From contig NZ_AP022822.1 in the NCBI RefSeq assembly GCF_011397115.1, positions 2,398,001-2,462,000 of the forward strand: DNA of 64,000 nucleotides, written 5' to 3'. Both the position numbers and the translations under genes were made by a program. This document shows positions 19,172-29,813 of the stretch, piece after piece (position 1 is the stretch's first letter; each line of letters starts with the position of its first letter). Below the pieces are notes generated by a model. That model was not told where the DNA came from. It worked only from the letters and a program-made list of their open reading frames with translations, and did not search any database. This DNA is from Enterococcus saigonensis. GTDB lineage: Bacteria; Bacillota; Bacilli; Lactobacillales; Enterococcaceae.

Positions 19172-19220
19172 AAAAAAACGTTGTTAAGCTGTCTAATTTA
19201 GACAACCTAACAACGTTTTT
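19172..19220. terminator. Bidirectional terminator between yfhO and truA
   Basis: AACGTTGTTA and TAACAACGTT form a 10-bp stem extended by A-T pairs, with an inner GTCTA/TAGAC hairpin. A-runs and T-runs on both sides let it end the convergent yfhO (plus) and truA (minus) transcripts. Confidence 0.88.
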
Positions 19221-19963
19221 TAGTCATATTTCACTTCAACCAAATACAAACCTTCCGGGTGAGCAGTTGGTCCTGCTAGATTACGGTCTTTTGCTTTGAT
19301 AATAGCGGGAATTGCATCTGCTTCTAGGCGCCCATTACCAATTTTCAATAATGTTCCTACCATGATGCGAATCATTTTGTATAAGAAACCATCCCCAGTA
19401 AAAGTGAACGTCAATTCATCACCAGCGTCATTAACCGCCATTTTTGCAACCCGAATCGTGCGAACTTTATCTTCCACTGAACTACCAGAAGCACAAAACG
19501 AAGTAAAATCATGTGTGCCTAAAAATGCGGGCAGAGCAGCTTCAATTTTTGCCAAATCAAGAGGATAAGGATAGTAACTAGCATAAAAACGACGAAACGG
19601 ACTACGGGGTTTTCCAATATCTACTTTAAATTGATACGTTTTTTCCTTAACTAAATAGCGGACATGAAAATCATCTGGAACAACTTCAACACTTTTACAA
19701 GCAATATCTGCTGGCGACTGGGTATCCAAAGCAAAACGCATTTTTTCTAAAGGTCGCTCTTTTGGAAAGTCAAAATGAATAACTTGTCCTAAAGCATGAA
19801 CACCTGCATCCGTTCGACCAGAGCCTTGCACTTCAACAAAAGTCCCATTGTTCATTTTTGTTAACGTTTTTTCTAGTTCTGCTTGGACAGTCCGCCCTGA
19901 CACTTGGCGTTGAAAGCCGTGAAAGTTCGTACCGTCATAAGCAATAATAGCTTTATAGCGCAA
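19220..19963 (-). CDS. truA: tRNA pseudouridine synthase A
   Basis: TruA converts uridines 38-40 of the tRNA anticodon arm to pseudouridine. The 247-aa protein contains the catalytic motif GSGRTDAGVHALGQ, with Asp52 as nucleophile. It follows ecfT by 10 bp and ends the ecfA1-ecfA2-ecfT-truA operon. In most Firmicutes rplM and rpsI come next; here the convergent yfhO does. Confidence 0.97.
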   Translation of the reverse strand: MRYKAIIAYDGTNFHGFQRQVSGRTVQAELEKTLTKMNNGTFVEVQGSGRTDAGVHALGQVIHFDFPKERPLEKMRFALDTQSPADIACKSVEVVPDDFHVRYLVKEKTYQFKVDIGKPRSPFRRFYASYYPYPLDLAKIEAALPAFLGTHDFTSFCASGSSVEDKVRTIRVAKMAVNDAGDELTFTFTGDGFLYKMIRIMVGTLLKIGNGRLEADAIPAIIKAKDRNLAGPTAHPEGLYLVEVKYD

Positions 19964-19973
19964 ATTTACTTCC

Positions 19974-20771
19974 TCAATTCCGAATTAAAATCAATAAAAT
20001 TGTCACGACTGCAAAGACAACCACAACCATGCTATCTTTCAGATGCCAATCTAATTTTCGATATTTTGTCCGTCCTTCTCCTCCAGAGTAGCCTCTTGCT
20101 TCCATAGCAGTTGCTAAGTCTTCTGCTCGATTAAAACTCGAAACAAACAACGGGATTAAAAGCGGAATAATTGCTTTCATTTTTTGAACCAAACTACCTT
20201 CACCAAAATCAACCCCACGTGCGCGCTGGGCATTCATAATTTTTTCTGTTTCATCCATTAAAGTTGGCACAAACCGCAACGCAATTGAGAGCATTAAGCT
20301 AACTTCATGAACCGGGAAATGCACAACGTTTAAAGGACGCAAAATATACTCAATCGCATCGGATAATTCCAACGGTGCAGTCGTTAAAGTCAATAACGTT
20401 GACATGAAAATAATTAAAATAAAACGGCAAAAAATAAAAGCCCCATTCATTAAACCATAGTCTGTCACGGTAAAAACCCACCAGTGCCACAATATATTAC
20501 CACCTGTAGTAAATAATACTTGTAACAAGACCGTAAATAAAATTAACCAAATTAAAGGTTTCACTCCTCGAATAAAAAAAGAGATTTTTACTTTCGAAAG
20601 AGCTATACACCCCAGCGTAAAGACGGCTAAAAAAGCATAGCTTTGCCAATTATTCGCAAAAAATATAACAGCAATAAAGTAAAAGCTAGCAATTAATTTA
20701 GCTCGTGGATCTAAACGATGAATTAAAGAGTCTCCCGGAATATAACGACCAAAAATCAGTTTATTCATCAT
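19974..20771 (-). CDS. ecfT: ECF transporter transmembrane subunit EcfT
   Basis: EcfT is the shared membrane component that couples the EcfA ATPases to interchangeable vitamin-binding S components. The 265-aa protein has about five helices and the coupling motifs around [14 protein letters not shown] and [14 protein letters not shown], each with an Ala-Arg-Gly core. The first of two adjacent ATGs is used: it overlaps the ecfA2 stop (ATGA), and AGGAGGTGG lies 9 bases upstream. The B6-type S component at 41314-41865 in this window is a likely partner. Confidence 0.96.
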   Translation of the reverse strand: MMNKLIFGRYIPGDSLIHRLDPRAKLIASFYFIAVIFFANNWQSYAFLAVFTLGCIALSKVKISFFIRGVKPLIWLILFTVLLQVLFTTGGNILWHWWVFTVTDYGLMNGAFIFCRFILIIFMSTLLTLTTAPLELSDAIEYILRPLNVVHFPVHEVSLMLSIALRFVPTLMDETEKIMNAQRARGVDFGEGSLVQKMKAIIPLLIPLFVSSFNRAEDLATAMEARGYSGGEGRTKYRKLDWHLKDSMVVVVFAVVTILLILIRN

Positions 20772-21625
20772 TTAACACCACCTCCTGCTAAGAGCATTTC
20801 CGCTAATTCATCAGCAGTAATTGGCAAACGATCAAAACGCATTCCTTTTTCTTGCAAACGCAAAGCAAATTCTGTCGCCATCGGTACACCAATCTGTTTT
20901 TCTTGTACCCACGTTACATCTTGAAAGACATCTACTGGCCGACCTGATTTTACTAACGCGCCTTTTTCTAACACATAGACATAATCAGCAAAATTTGCCA
21001 CATCATCCATCAAATGTGTTACTAAAACAATCGCAATATTTTTTTCTTGATGTAGTCGTAAAAACATCTCCATCATATCTTTACGTCCTTTTGGATCAAG
21101 CCCTGCGGTTGGTTCATCTAAGACTAATACTTCTGGCTCCATCGCCAACACCCCTGCAATTGCCACACGACGCATTTGACCACCTGATAGATCAAATGGT
21201 GAGCGTTCCATGTAAGAAGCGTCTAGCCCAACCAAATTGAGATATTCTTGGGCTAAAGCTTTAGCTGCTTCTTCTGATACACCAAAATTTTTCGGCCCAA
21301 AAGCAATATCTTTTGCAACAGTTTCTTCAAAAAGTTGGGCTTCAGGAAATTGAAAAACAATCCCTACTTTTTTTCGAATAGGTTTTAAATTCTTATTATC
21401 CGTCGTAGCAATAATTTTACGTTCACCAATTGTGACCGTGCCACTTGTTGGTTTTAGCAGTGCATTTAAATGCTGGAGTAACGTAGATTTACCACTGCCG
21501 GTATGACCGACAATTGCAGTATAAGAGCCCGCCGCAATTTCCAAATCAATATCATACAAAGCTCGCTGTTCAAATGGTGTTCCCGGTTGGTAGGTGAAGC
21601 CTACTTGTTCAAAATGGATGTCCAT
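20768..21625 (-). CDS. ecfA2: ECF transporter ATPase EcfA2
   Basis: This is the second ATPase of the energising module. The 285-aa product has Walker [16 protein letters not shown], signature [13 protein letters not shown] and Walker [14 protein letters not shown]. The ATG at 21623-21625 is chosen over a TTG two codons upstream because GGTGA lies 7 bases before the ATG but only one base before the TTG. The start overlaps the end of ecfA1 by 25 bp. EcfA2 rather than EcfA1 is called from order and the [12 protein letters not shown] segment. Confidence 0.95.
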   Translation of the reverse strand: MDIHFEQVGFTYQPGTPFEQRALYDIDLEIAAGSYTAIVGHTGSGKSTLLQHLNALLKPTSGTVTIGERKIIATTDNKNLKPIRKKVGIVFQFPEAQLFEETVAKDIAFGPKNFGVSEEAAKALAQEYLNLVGLDASYMERSPFDLSGGQMRRVAIAGVLAMEPEVLVLDEPTAGLDPKGRKDMMEMFLRLHQEKNIAIVLVTHLMDDVANFADYVYVLEKGALVKSGRPVDVFQDVTWVQEKQIGVPMATEFALRLQEKGMRFDRLPITADELAEMLLAGGGVK

Positions 21626-22440
21626 AACCAATTCACCATCCCTTCTTCAGTCAAGTATTCTGTAGGTACCACAACGCCCCGCTCTTTTAAAGCTGCTTTT
21701 AATTTTTCTGGAAAAGGTAAATCCAAACCTAATTCAATTAGTTTTTCGCCAGCAGAAAAAATTTCTGCTGGTGTTCCTTCTCTCACCAGCTTACCTTCTT
21801 GCATTACCAAAATCCGATTGGCATTAGCTGCTTCATCGATATCATGTGTAATTGATAAAACTGTTAAATTATTTTGGTCTTTAATTTTCTTAATGGTGCT
21901 AATAACTTCCTCGCGACCTTCTGGATCTAACATACTTGTCGCTTCATCCAAAATAATAATATCCGGACGCAATGCTACCACACCGGCAATCGCTACGCGC
22001 TGCTTTTGCCCACCAGATAGACGCGCTGGTTCTCTTTGTTTAAAGTCACTCATTCGAACCTGCTCTAGAGCATCTTGGACTCGCACTAACATTTCTTCAC
22101 GCGGGACACCTTGATTTTCCATACCAAAAGCGACATCATCTTCGACAGTTGAACCAACGAATTGATTATCTGGATTTTGAAAAACCATCCCTACCATGCG
22201 GCGAATATCCCAAACATTTTCTTCATTCAATAAATTACCGCCAACTTTTACACTGCCTTGTTGCGGCAAGAGTAAGCCGTTAATTGTTTTAGCTAAAGTA
22301 GATTTACCAGAACCATTATGTCCAACGATTGCAACCCACTCACCTTTTTTGATACTAAAGCTAACCCCATCTAGCGCATTTCTTTCAGCCTCTGGATCAT
22401 AGCTGAATTGGATATCTACAAGTTCAATAATATCTTCCAT
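21601..22440 (-). CDS. ecfA1: ECF transporter ATPase EcfA1
   Basis: EcfA1 is the first gene of the module operon. The 279-aa ATPase has Walker [16 protein letters not shown], signature [13 protein letters not shown] and Walker [16 protein letters not shown], with the EcfA1-typical [10 protein letters not shown] in the Q-loop. It has its own promoter at 22528-22556 with a large inverted repeat just upstream, and a strong terminator separates it from rplQ, so it is not part of the ribosomal transcript. Confidence 0.95.
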   Translation of the reverse strand: MEDIIELVDIQFSYDPEAERNALDGVSFSIKKGEWVAIVGHNGSGKSTLAKTINGLLLPQQGSVKVGGNLLNEENVWDIRRMVGMVFQNPDNQFVGSTVEDDVAFGMENQGVPREEMLVRVQDALEQVRMSDFKQREPARLSGGQKQRVAIAGVVALRPDIIILDEATSMLDPEGREEVISTIKKIKDQNNLTVLSITHDIDEAANANRILVMQEGKLVREGTPAEIFSAGEKLIELGLDLPFPEKLKAALKERGVVVPTEYLTEEGMVNWLWTSILNK

Positions 22441-22527
22441 GGCGACTCCTGTCCTTTATTCCTTAGTCTCATTCCTATAAATAAATAATTACGAGTAAAA
22501 AAGCTGATTTAAAAGCTTTTCCTAATA

Positions 22528-22556
22528 AATTTAGCAGAAAATAAAGGCAAATACAA
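22528..22556 (-). promoter_or_regulatory. Promoter of ecfA1-ecfA2-ecfT-truA
   Basis: TTGTAT (22551-22556) and TAAATT (22528-22533) are 17 bases apart on the minus strand, about 90 bp upstream of ecfA1. Confidence 0.65.
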
Positions 22557-22570
22557 ATTGTTATTACTGA

Positions 22571-22626
22571 ATGTCTCCTAAACAATTTTTCATTTTTTTA
22601 TTTGATAAAAATTATTTAGGAGGCAT
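22571..22626. promoter_or_regulatory. 20-bp inverted repeat upstream of the ecfA1 promoter
   Basis: Arms 22571-22590 and 22607-22626 match at 18 of 20 positions when one is reverse-complemented, around a 16-nt loop. The arms contain TCTCCTAAA and TTTAGGAGG. No T-run follows on either strand. It lies 15 bp upstream of the -35 box. A protein operator or an RNA element of an upstream transcript are both possible. Confidence 0.6.
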
Positions 22627-22661
22627 TCTGTTTCCAATCTGTCTTGACAGTAAATTTTGGG

Positions 22662-22714
22662 TAAAAAAAAAGCACTTTATGATGAGTGCCTGCCCCTTAG
22701 TTAAACTAAGGGGC
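22662..22714 (-). terminator. Double-hairpin terminator of the ribosomal superoperon
   Basis: On the minus strand a GC-rich palindrome GCCCCTTAG/CTAAGGGGC (22692-22714) is followed two bases later by a GCACT/AGTGC hairpin (22672-22689) and then about nine T (22662-22670). It lies 80 bp past rplQ. Confidence 0.9.
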
Positions 22715-22794
22715 GGCGCTGAGCTAGACTCGGAAATTACTTCCAACATCATAACACTCTAAAGGACATCGATAAAGTGATGAAAAGTGTGATA

Positions 22795-23175
22795 TTAAAC
22801 AAGTTCTAGGATAACCATAGGTGCTGCATCGCCGCGTCTTGGTTCTGTCTTCAAGATGCGAGTGTAGCCACCTTGGCGTTCTGCATAACGAGGAGCGATA
22901 TCGTTAAATAGCTTTTGTAAAGCTGATTCAATAACGATTTCTTCGTTTTCTTCCCGTACACTTGCTACTTCGTTACGTACGAAAGCAGCTGCTTGACGAC
23001 GGGCATGCAAATCGCCGCGTTTACCTAAAGTGATCATTTTTTCAGCAGTTGAACGAACTTCTTTAGCACGAGCTTCAGTCGTTACGATACGTTCGTTGAT
23101 CAATAAATCAGTTGTTAAATCACGCAACATCGCTTTACGTTGGCTAGATGTGCGTCCTAATTTGCGGTAACTCAC
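22795..23175 (-). CDS. rplQ: 50S ribosomal protein L17
   Basis: L17 lies near the exit of the peptide tunnel. The 126-aa basic protein opens [20 protein letters not shown] and ends with the family's APMVILELV. It is the last gene of the superoperon, 32 bp after rpoA, and is followed by the double-hairpin terminator. Confidence 0.98.
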   Translation of the reverse strand: MSYRKLGRTSSQRKAMLRDLTTDLLINERIVTTEARAKEVRSTAEKMITLGKRGDLHARRQAAAFVRNEVASVREENEEIVIESALQKLFNDIAPRYAERQGGYTRILKTEPRRGDAAPMVILELV

Positions 23176-23207
23176 GTGGAATTCCCTCCTTTTTGATTCT
23201 GCGACTA

Positions 23208-24146
23208 TTAGTCGTCTTTACGTAATCCTAAACCAAGATCATGTAATTTAGCTTTCACTTCTTCAAGAGATTTACGGCCTAAATTACGCACTTTAATCAT
23301 TTCTGGTTCAGATTTGTTGGTCAATTCTTGCACTGTATTGATACCAGCACGTTTTAGACAGTTATATGAACGAACAGATAAGTCTAATTCTTCGATTGTC
23401 ATTTCTAACATTTTTTCTTTTTGTGTTTCTTCTTTTTCAATCATGATTTCAGCATTTTTAGCCTCATCCGTTAGATTCACAAAAATATCCAAATGTTCAG
23501 TCATGATTTTCGCAGCTAAACTCATCGCTTCCATCGGCATGATAGAACCGTCAGTCCAAATTTCCATCGTCAATTTATCAAAATCGTCACGACGGCCAAC
23601 CCGCGTGTTTTCTACTTGGTAGTTAACACGATTTACTGGTGTGTAAATTGAATCAACTGGAATCACGCCAATTGGCATATCTTCCCGTTTGTTTTCATCA
23701 GCTTGCACATAACCACGACCAGGTCGAACAGTCAAGCGGGCATGAAAAGTTGCCCCTTCAGAAACGCTACAAATATACATATCTTTGTTTAAAATTTCTA
23801 CATCACTGTCAACGATAATGTCACCAGCAGTAACAGTCGCTGGACCGGTAATGTCGATTTCAAGGGTTTTTTCTTCTTGCGTGTACATCTTAAGAGCAAG
23901 ACCTTTGATATTCAAAATGATTTGTGCGACATCTTCGCGCACACCTTTGACGGTGGAGAATTCGTGTAAGACGCCATCAATTTGAATACTTGTGATCGCT
24001 GCCCCAGGCAATGAAGATAATAAAATACGACGTAGGGAATTGCCTAAAGTAGTCCCATAACCTCTTTCTAGAGGCTCAACGATGAACTTGCCATAATCTT
24101 TTTCTTCATCAATTTTTGCAACTCTTGGTTTTTCGAATTCAATCAT
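23208..24146 (-). CDS. rpoA: RNA polymerase alpha subunit
   Basis: The 312-aa alpha subunit nucleates assembly of RNA polymerase. Residues 1-230 form the dimerisation domain ([18 protein letters not shown]). After an acidic linker, the C-terminal domain with helix-hairpin-helix motif [14 protein letters not shown] contacts UP elements and activators. It follows rpsK by 82 bp, a longer gap than most in this cluster. Confidence 0.98.
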   Translation of the reverse strand: MIEFEKPRVAKIDEEKDYGKFIVEPLERGYGTTLGNSLRRILLSSLPGAAITSIQIDGVLHEFSTVKGVREDVAQIILNIKGLALKMYTQEEKTLEIDITGPATVTAGDIIVDSDVEILNKDMYICSVSEGATFHARLTVRPGRGYVQADENKREDMPIGVIPVDSIYTPVNRVNYQVENTRVGRRDDFDKLTMEIWTDGSIMPMEAMSLAAKIMTEHLDIFVNLTDEAKNAEIMIEKEETQKEKMLEMTIEELDLSVRSYNCLKRAGINTVQELTNKSEPEMIKVRNLGRKSLEEVKAKLHDLGLGLRKDD

Positions 24147-24228
24147 TCTTATCTTTTACCCCTTTCAAAACGAAAAGTGTCTTGTTCAATGACGTAAAAA
24201 TGTAGAAACTCAAATTGAGCAGCACTCA

Positions 24229-24618
24229 TTAAACACGACGGCGTTTTGGAGGGCGGCATCCATTATGAGGAACTGGAGTCACGTCACGGATTGCAGTCAC
24301 TTCTAGACCTGCTGCTTGTAATGAACGAATTGCTGCTTCACGTCCAGAACCAGGGCCTTTAACAGTTACATCAACTGTTCTTAATCCATGTTCCATTGCA
24401 GCTTTTGAAGCAGTTTCAGCTGCCATTTGAGCGGCAAAAGGTGTTGATTTTTTGCTACCTTTAAAACCTAAAGCACCAGCAGATGACCATGCTAAAGCAT
24501 TACCATGAGTATCTGTAATCATTACAATTGTATTGTTGAATGTTGAATGGATATGCGCAATACCGGTTTCAATATTCTTTTTGACACGGCGTTTACGATT
24601 CACTTTTTTTGCTACCAT
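24229..24618 (-). CDS. rpsK: 30S ribosomal protein S11
   Basis: S11 helps form the platform of the small subunit around the mRNA exit. The 129-aa protein includes [13 protein letters not shown] and the C-terminal [15 protein letters not shown] typical of the family. It follows rpsM by 27 bp. Confidence 0.98.
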   Translation of the reverse strand: MVAKKVNRKRRVKKNIETGIAHIHSTFNNTIVMITDTHGNALAWSSAGALGFKGSKKSTPFAAQMAAETASKAAMEHGLRTVDVTVKGPGSGREAAIRSLQAAGLEVTAIRDVTPVPHNGCRPPKRRRV

Positions 24619-24645
24619 GAAGTTTTAACCTCCTTCACTAAATTA

Positions 24646-25011
24646 TTATTTTTTCTTACCTGCAACTGTTTTAGAAGGACCTTTACGCGTGCGGGCATTA
24701 TTTTTAGTGTTTTGACCACGAACTGGCAAACCACGACGGTGACGGATACCACGGTAAGAACCGATTTCCATCAAACGTTTAATGTTTAAGTTGACTTCAC
24801 GACGAAGATCGCCTTCAACTTTTAATTTATCAACTGCTGCACGGATAGCATCTGTTTGTTCATTCGTTAAATCACGAACACGAACATCTTCAGATACGCC
24901 AGCTTCAGCTAACACTTCTTTCGCAGTAGTGTTTCCGATACCATAGATGTAAGTTAAAGAAACTACTACGCGTTTATCACGAGGAATATCTACTCCTGCA
25001 ATACGTGCCAT
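24646..25011 (-). CDS. rpsM: 30S ribosomal protein S13
   Basis: S13 in the head of the small subunit contacts the P-site tRNA and forms bridges to the large subunit. The 121-aa protein begins [20 protein letters not shown] and ends in the basic tail [12 protein letters not shown]. It lies 18 bp after rpmJ, with a GGAGGTG site. Confidence 0.98.
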   Translation of the reverse strand: MARIAGVDIPRDKRVVVSLTYIYGIGNTTAKEVLAEAGVSEDVRVRDLTNEQTDAIRAAVDKLKVEGDLRREVNLNIKRLMEIGSYRGIRHRRGLPVRGQNTKNNARTRKGPSKTVAGKKK

Positions 25012-25029
25012 ATTTTGTTACACCTCCGA

Positions 25030-25146
25030 TTATCCTTGACGTTGTTTATGTTTTGGATTTGCTGGGCAAATCACCATAACGCGCCCTTTACGACGAATTA
25101 CTTTACAATGTTCACACATTGGTTTTACTGATGGTCTTACTTTCAT
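25030..25146 (-). CDS. rpmJ: 50S ribosomal protein L36 (zinc type)
   Basis: This 38-aa gene is easily missed because of its size. The product [20 protein letters not shown] continues with [16 protein letters not shown]. Cys11, Cys14, Cys27 and His33 make the zinc ribbon, so this is the zinc-binding form; zinc-independent paralogues exist in some bacteria. An AAGGAGG site lies upstream of the ATG at 25144-25146. It sits between infA and rpsM, its standard place. Confidence 0.97.
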   Translation of the reverse strand: MKVRPSVKPMCEHCKVIRRKGRVMVICPANPKHKQRQG

Positions 25147-25178
25147 GATAATACCTCCTTGAAGTTTACGGAGTACAA

Positions 25179-25397
25179 TTATTTAAAACGGTATGTGATC
25201 CGACCACGTGATAAATCGTATGGCGATAATTCTACCGTCACTTTATCACCGGGCAGGATGCGGATGTAGTGCATACGGATCTTACCTGATACCGTAGCGA
25301 GCACTTGGTGTCCGTTTTCCAATTCCACTTTAAACATTGCATTCGGCAAAGTTTCGACGACTGTACCTTCGATTTCGATAACATCTTCTTTTGCCAC
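25179..25397 (-). CDS. infA: Translation initiation factor IF-1
   Basis: IF-1 occupies the A site during initiation. The 72-aa OB-fold protein reads [20 protein letters not shown] when the GTG at 25395-25397 is used as start, the normal family length. The frame is open for 26 further codons upstream, but GGAGG lies 8 bases before the GTG. A promoter at 25513-25541 precedes it, so infA heads a second transcript (infA-rpmJ-rpsM-rpsK-rpoA-rplQ). Confidence 0.97.
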   Translation of the reverse strand: MAKEDVIEIEGTVVETLPNAMFKVELENGHQVLATVSGKIRMHYIRILPGDKVTVELSPYDLSRGRITYRFK

Positions 25398-25512
25398 GCA
25401 CAGTACCTCCTTGTACTTGTTTCGCTTTACACGATAAAATGGCGGAAACTTGGCGTTCCCACCTGAGATTCTCAAAACTTGCCTTTATTTAACGCTAAAG
25501 GCGGACTGACAT

Positions 25513-25541
25513 ATTCTATCATAATATATCACACTTAGCAA
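25513..25541 (-). promoter_or_regulatory. Internal promoter upstream of infA
   Basis: TTGCTA (25536-25541) and TAGAAT (25513-25518) are 17 bases apart on the minus strand, within the 183-bp gap between adk and infA. The leader would be about 110 nt. Confidence 0.7.
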
Positions 25542-25580
25542 GAGAAAGTTTCTTTGCAAGTCGGTAGCTGTTTGCGCGTG

Positions 25581-26279
<699 letters not shown>

Positions 26280-26290
26280 TCACCTTCACT

Positions 26291-27586
26291 CTAATTGATA
26301 AAACCAGTATATTTCCGTTTCAGCATTAGACCTTCTAACTGTTTGGCAGTTTCCAGCGCAACACCGATTACGATCAATAGACTTGTGCCCCCCAAACCAA
26401 TTGATTGTGGCAAGTTCCAAACCATTTGTGCAATAATTGGTAACAATGCAACTAAGCCTAAGAACAAGGCCCCAACCGCGCTTAAACGCATCAATAAGCG
26501 AGAGACATAATCTTCAGTACCTTTACCAGGTCTGACCGATGGAATGTAACTTCCTTGCTTTTGTAAGTTTTCCGCTAATTTCTCAGGGTTAACTTGCACG
26601 AAAGCGTAAAAGAACGTAAATGCTACAATCAATAATGTATAAATCGTTGCACCTGGCACCGTGTTATAATTAAAGATCTGCATCATTACTTCATACCAAC
26701 CTTCACCACGATACGAGCCGCTTAAAGCTTGTAAAATGGCATTCGGGGTAGCAATGAAAGAACTGGCGAAAATAACTGGAATAACGCCGGCAGCATTAAC
26801 TTTAAGCGGCAAATAACTGCTTGTTGGTGCACCAGCTACTCGTTTTGTATATTGGATTGGAATTTTACGTTCTGCTTGTTGGACATAAGTTACCAACGTA
26901 ATAATCACTAACACAGCAATTACTAAAGCAACCATAAATAATGCCGATTTCCAAATTTCACTTGATTCGATATTAATGAAATAATCTTCCACTAATTGTT
27001 TAATCGCATCAGGTAAACGAGAGATAATACCAGCAAAGATGATCATAGAAACCCCATTGCCAACTCCTTTTTCTGTAATTTGCTCTCCCAACCAGGTGAC
27101 AAACATTGTACCCGCAGTTAAGATTAAACCAATTACAACAAAAGTCATCACATCTGGGTTATCCACAAAGCCAAGCTGTGTCCAAGAATTAAATCCAGCT
27201 GTAATCCCGACTGATTGAACAAAGGCCAAAACCAATGTCAAAATGCGCGTAGCTTGATTTAATTTACGTCGTCCTACTTCTCCTTGTTTAGACCATTCAA
27301 CGAATTTTGGCACAATATCCATTTGCAACAACTGAATAACAATTGAAGCAGTAATATAAGGTGACACACCCATTGAAAAGACTGAAAAGTTTTGCATTGC
27401 ACTACCACTCACCATGTTTAACATGTTTAAAAACGGTAGATCAGCAATACTTTGTAAGCGACTAGCATCAACACCAGGAACGGTGATATGTGCTCCTAGA
27501 CGAAAGACGAATAAAGCAAAAACGGTAAAGAAGATCTTTGATCTAATATCTTTAACTTTAAAAGAGTCTTTCAACAGTTTAAACAT
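26291..27586 (-). CDS. secY: Preprotein translocase subunit SecY
   Basis: SecY forms the protein-conducting channel with SecE and SecG. The 431-aa protein has ten transmembrane helices, and motifs such as GVSPYITASIVIQLLQM and QERKIPIQYTKR-like QQAERKIPIQYTKR mark the channel and cytoplasmic loops. Its ATG shares a base with the rplO stop codon (TAATG), so translation is coupled. It belongs to the spc transcript. Confidence 0.98.
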   Translation of the reverse strand: MFKLLKDSFKVKDIRSKIFFTVFALFVFRLGAHITVPGVDASRLQSIADLPFLNMLNMVSGSAMQNFSVFSMGVSPYITASIVIQLLQMDIVPKFVEWSKQGEVGRRKLNQATRILTLVLAFVQSVGITAGFNSWTQLGFVDNPDVMTFVVIGLILTAGTMFVTWLGEQITEKGVGNGVSMIIFAGIISRLPDAIKQLVEDYFINIESSEIWKSALFMVALVIAVLVIITLVTYVQQAERKIPIQYTKRVAGAPTSSYLPLKVNAAGVIPVIFASSFIATPNAILQALSGSYRGEGWYEVMMQIFNYNTVPGATIYTLLIVAFTFFYAFVQVNPEKLAENLQKQGSYIPSVRPGKGTEDYVSRLLMRLSAVGALFLGLVALLPIIAQMVWNLPQSIGLGGTSLLIVIGVALETAKQLEGLMLKRKYTGFIN

Positions 27587-28026
27587 TAGATCACCTCAAT
27601 TGACCCACCGTTAGCTGTGATAGCTTCTTCGGCTGTTTTTGAGAATTTAGCTGCTTTCACAGTTAATTTCTTAGTCAATTCACCGTTGCCTAAAACTTTG
27701 ATTCCAGCTTTTTCGTTTTTCACGATTCCAGCTTCTACTAGAGTAACAGGTGTTACTTCAGTACCGTCTTCAAAGCGATTTAAGACATCTAAATTGATTA
27801 CTGCATATTCTTTACGGTTAACGTTAGTAAAACCACGTTTTGGTAAACGACGGAATAATGGTGTTTGACCACCTTCAAATCCTAGACGTACACCGCCACC
27901 TGAACGCGCTTTTTGACCTTTTTGTCCGCGACCAGCTGTTTTACCGTTACCAGATGAAGTACCGCGACCGACGCGATTGCGTACTTGGCGTGATCCTTCT
28001 GCAGGTTGTAATTCATGAAGTTTCAT
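27586..28026 (-). CDS. rplO: 50S ribosomal protein L15
   Basis: L15 is an early assembly protein of the large subunit. The 146-aa product begins [20 protein letters not shown] and has the Gly/Arg/Lys-rich extension ([20 protein letters not shown]) that penetrates rRNA. It overlaps secY by one base and follows rpmD by 38 bp. Confidence 0.98.
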   Translation of the reverse strand: MKLHELQPAEGSRQVRNRVGRGTSSGNGKTAGRGQKGQKARSGGGVRLGFEGGQTPLFRRLPKRGFTNVNRKEYAVINLDVLNRFEDGTEVTPVTLVEAGIVKNEKAGIKVLGNGELTKKLTVKAAKFSKTAEEAITANGGSIEVI

Positions 28027-28064
28027 AGGGTTGGCACCTCCTTAACAAGTTAAACTAAGTTTGA

Positions 28065-28244
28065 TTAAATTTCTTCAACGTCCACCAAGTGAGAAATAGT
28101 GTTAACCATGCCTTTGATTGCATCATTAGCTGGTTTTACTACAGTTGTGTTCACTTTACCTAGACCCAACGCTTTAACAGTATCACGTTGGTTTTGAGGA
28201 CGTCCGATAACACTGCGTTTTAAAGTAATTTTTAATTCAGCCAT
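28065..28244 (-). CDS. rpmD: 50S ribosomal protein L30
   Basis: The 59-aa protein starts [20 protein letters not shown] and ends [13 protein letters not shown], matching the L30 family in length and sequence. The ATG at 28242-28244 has an AAGGAGG site upstream and lies 14 bp after rpsE. It is short enough to be missed by gene finders with a 60-residue limit. Confidence 0.97.
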   Translation of the reverse strand: MAELKITLKRSVIGRPQNQRDTVKALGLGKVNTTVVKPANDAIKGMVNTISHLVDVEEI

Positions 28245-28258
28245 TATTGTTGTCCTCC

Positions 28259-28759
28259 TTATCCGATAATTTCTTCAACTGATTTGCCACGTAATGCAGC
28301 AACTTCTTCAGCACGTTTTAATTGAGATAAACCTTCAACAGTTGCGCGAACAACGTTGATTGGTGTGTTTGAACCTAATGATTTAGAAGTAATATCTGAA
28401 ACGCCTGCTAATTCTAAGACGGCACGGACAGGTCCACCTGCTGCAACCCCAGAACCTTCAACTGCTGGCTTCATTAAAATGCGGCCACCGCCAAAGACGC
28501 CAATAACTTCATGAGGGATAGTTGTTCCCACCATAGGTACTTCAATCAAGTTTTTCTTAGCACTTTCGATCGCTTTACGGATAGCTTCTGGTACTTCTTG
28601 TGCTTTACCTGTACCAAAACCTACGTGTCCGTTTTTATCGCCAACTACAACTAAAGCTGCAAAACGTAAACGACGTCCGCCTTTAACAACTTTTGTTACA
28701 CGGTTAATCGCAACAACGCGGTCTTCTAATTCCAAATGATTTGGATCGATGTAAGTCAT
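28259..28759 (-). CDS. rpsE: 30S ribosomal protein S5
   Basis: S5 helps maintain decoding fidelity and mRNA unwinding at the entry site. The 166-aa protein has the N-terminal double-stranded-RNA-binding fold ([33 protein letters not shown]) and the C-terminal region [13 protein letters not shown]. It follows rplR by 20 bp. Confidence 0.98.
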   Translation of the reverse strand: MTYIDPNHLELEDRVVAINRVTKVVKGGRRLRFAALVVVGDKNGHVGFGTGKAQEVPEAIRKAIESAKKNLIEVPMVGTTIPHEVIGVFGGGRILMKPAVEGSGVAAGGPVRAVLELAGVSDITSKSLGSNTPINVVRATVEGLSQLKRAEEVAALRGKSVEEIIG

Positions 28760-28779
28760 GAATGGTGTTCCTCCTTTTC

Positions 28780-29136
28780 CTAAAATTCTAGTCCATTTTC
28801 GCGAGCAGCTTCAGCTAAAGCTTGCACACGGCCATGGTAAAGGTAACCACCACGGTCAAAGACTACTTCTTTAATACCTTTAGCAGCAGCACGTTCAGCA
28901 ACTAATTTACCAACGGCTTGTGCTTGTTCTGTTTTAGTTCCACCTGAAATTTCTTTATCCAAGGCAGAGGCACTTGCTAGCGTTACACCCGCTACGTCAT
29001 CAATAACTTGCGCGTAGATGTTTTTGTTAGAACGGAAAACGTTCAAACGTGGGCACTCAGCAGTACCAGAGATTTTGTTACGGACACGGCGATGACGCTT
29101 TTGACGTGTCTTGTTTTTGTCTGGTTTTGTAATCAC
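28780..29136 (-). CDS. rplR: 50S ribosomal protein L18
   Basis: L18 binds 5S rRNA in the central protuberance with L5. The 118-aa protein begins [20 protein letters not shown] if the GTG at 29134-29136 is the start, which gives the normal family length. A second in-frame GTG three codons upstream overlaps the GAGGTG ribosome-binding site and is less likely. The 111-bp gap before it is the longest inside the spc cluster and holds a structured element. Confidence 0.95.
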   Translation of the reverse strand: MITKPDKNKTRQKRHRRVRNKISGTAECPRLNVFRSNKNIYAQVIDDVAGVTLASASALDKEISGGTKTEQAQAVGKLVAERAAAKGIKEVVFDRGGYLYHGRVQALAEAARENGLEF

Positions 29137-29178
29137 AATTGTCACCTCTTCTATTTGCTGGCCTAAGCCGCGAAAAGT

Positions 29179-29241
29179 ATATAGTTATCTTCAAAAAAGG
29201 AAGATGTGAAGCCGTAATTTTCATACGGGCTTCGGCTATAT
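29179..29241 (-). promoter_or_regulatory. Structured RNA element between rplF and rplR
   Basis: On the minus strand an outer stem ATATAG/CTATAT encloses two hairpins. One is GAAGCC(C)GTA/TACGGCTTC with one bulged C and a 7-nt loop; the other is ATCTTC/GAAGAT with a 7-nt loop. Together they look like a three-way junction of 63 nt. No canonical terminator T-run follows. The function is unknown to me. Confidence 0.55.
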
Positions 29242-29247
29242 CCTTTA

Positions 29248-29784
29248 TTATTTACCAGTTTTACCTTCTTTACGGCGTACGAATTCGCCAACATAGCGGA
29301 TACCTTTGCCTTTATAAGGTTCTGGAGGACGTACGCCACGGATATTCGCAGCTAATTCGCCAACTACTTCTTTGTTGATCCCTTTAACGATCACTTGTGT
29401 GTTCGCTGGAACTTCAATTTCAACGCCAGCTGGCGCTTCAATTTCAACTGGGTGAGAGTAACCCACGTTTAAGACTAACTTTTTGCCTTGTAATTGGGCA
29501 CGGTAACCAACCCCGATAAGTTCAAGAGCTTTTTGGAAACCTTCAGAAACACCTACGACCATGTTGTTGAAGTTGGCACGAGTTGTTCCATGGATTGTTT
29601 TCATTTCTTTTGTGTCATTTGGACGAGTGAAAGTTACCACGTTTCCTTCGACATTCATAGTAATGTCAGCAGAAAAAGTACGTGTAAGTTCACCTTTAGG
29701 ACCTTTGACTGTAATGTTGTTGCCATCTTGCTTAACTTCTACGCCAGCAGGCAATTCAACGATTTTATTACCGATACGACTCAC
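29248..29784 (-). CDS. rplF: 50S ribosomal protein L6
   Basis: L6 lies near the factor-binding stalk base. The 178-aa protein begins [20 protein letters not shown] and carries the signature [14 protein letters not shown] near its end. Two related L6 repeats make up the fold. It follows rpsH by 29 bp. Confidence 0.98.
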   Translation of the reverse strand: MSRIGNKIVELPAGVEVKQDGNNITVKGPKGELTRTFSADITMNVEGNVVTFTRPNDTKEMKTIHGTTRANFNNMVVGVSEGFQKALELIGVGYRAQLQGKKLVLNVGYSHPVEIEAPAGVEIEVPANTQVIVKGINKEVVGELAANIRGVRPPEPYKGKGIRYVGEFVRRKEGKTGK

Positions 29785-29813
29785 TTAAAGACACCTCCTT
29801 GTAAAAGATTATA

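Noticed and set aside
22571..22762. A 63-codon open frame on the plus strand between ecfA1 and rplQ
   Set aside because: It runs through the inverted repeat and the double-hairpin terminator of the ribosomal operon and has no ribosome-binding site.
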